From assembly GCA_003427395.1 (NCBI GenBank), contig BFEA01000192.1, positions 939,341 to 967,878 of the forward strand: 28,538 nt of DNA, in the 5' to 3' direction. Origin of the DNA: Chara braunii (lineage: Eukaryota; Streptophyta; Charophyceae; Charales; Characeae). The notes under the pieces were generated by a model, which worked only from the letters and a program-made list of their open reading frames with translations, ran no database searches and was not told where the DNA came from. Positions 28,504-28,538 of the stretch are shown in pieces. The stretch's first letter is position 1. Every line of letters begins with the position of its first letter. The position numbers and the translations under genes were made by a program.

Positions 28504-28538
<35 letters not shown>
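28504..28538. repeat. (CT)n microsatellite at the contig edge
   Basis: A CT run of about 30 bp extends to the last base, so the true length is unknown. It is the likely reason the assembly stops here. Confidence 0.93.

Noticed and set aside
1-28538. New defence, toxin or metabolic gene cluster
   Set aside because: All recognisable proteins belong to Ty3/gypsy or LINE elements or to organelle-derived fragments; no operon-like or intact cellular genes were found.

Overview
The window looks like transposon-dense nuclear DNA of a streptophyte green alga or related plant. It carries Ty3/gypsy chromovirus-type retrotransposons, an L1-like LINE and fragments of plant-type organelle genes. I lean towards a charophyte such as Chara, because a plastid rpl19-like fragment is present and the retroelement style fits, but this is inference; no sequence search was possible. 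I see no intact cellular gene. Every recognisable coding region belongs to a decayed mobile element or is a relict of organelle DNA.

Layout. 1-1358: unassigned, low-complexity and repeat-rich DNA. 1359-16721, plus strand: two copies (A and B) of one Ty3/gypsy family in tandem, as LTR end - A internal - shared middle LTR - B internal - complete right LTR. LTR ends are TGTTACATG...CATGTAACA and the polypurine tract is AAGGAGGGGGGG. Each internal region encodes gag with a CCHC knuckle, an aspartic protease, reverse transcriptase, RNase H, integrase and a chromodomain-like tail, all broken by stops, frameshifts and deletions. The middle LTR has lost its last ~300 bp together with the primer-binding site of copy B.

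16722-17867: non-coding, with a degenerate ~20-bp minisatellite. 17868-28132, minus strand: a different Ty3/gypsy element (C), whose gag lies at the right and integrase at the left. It is split inside its reverse transcriptase by a minus-strand LINE (19894-25389) flanked by a 6-bp duplication AGCTGT, and it also carries a 147-bp MITE-like insert between two TTAA copies. The last 200 bp hold a 65-bp tandem repeat that ends in a (CT)n run at the contig edge.

Most notable are two organelle-DNA patches inside retrotransposon genes. One, in copy B (13171-13786), joins a plastid rpl19-like piece, an unidentified AT-rich piece, a mitochondrial-type large-subunit rRNA piece and a group II intron reverse-transcriptase piece, replacing about 17 bp of the element. 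The other, in element C (18999-19216), is a plastid rpoC1 piece lying next to an inverted fragment of an RNase H gene. Both look like filler DNA captured during break repair. I found no new defence or metabolic system here; the novelty is this layered record of insertion and repair.
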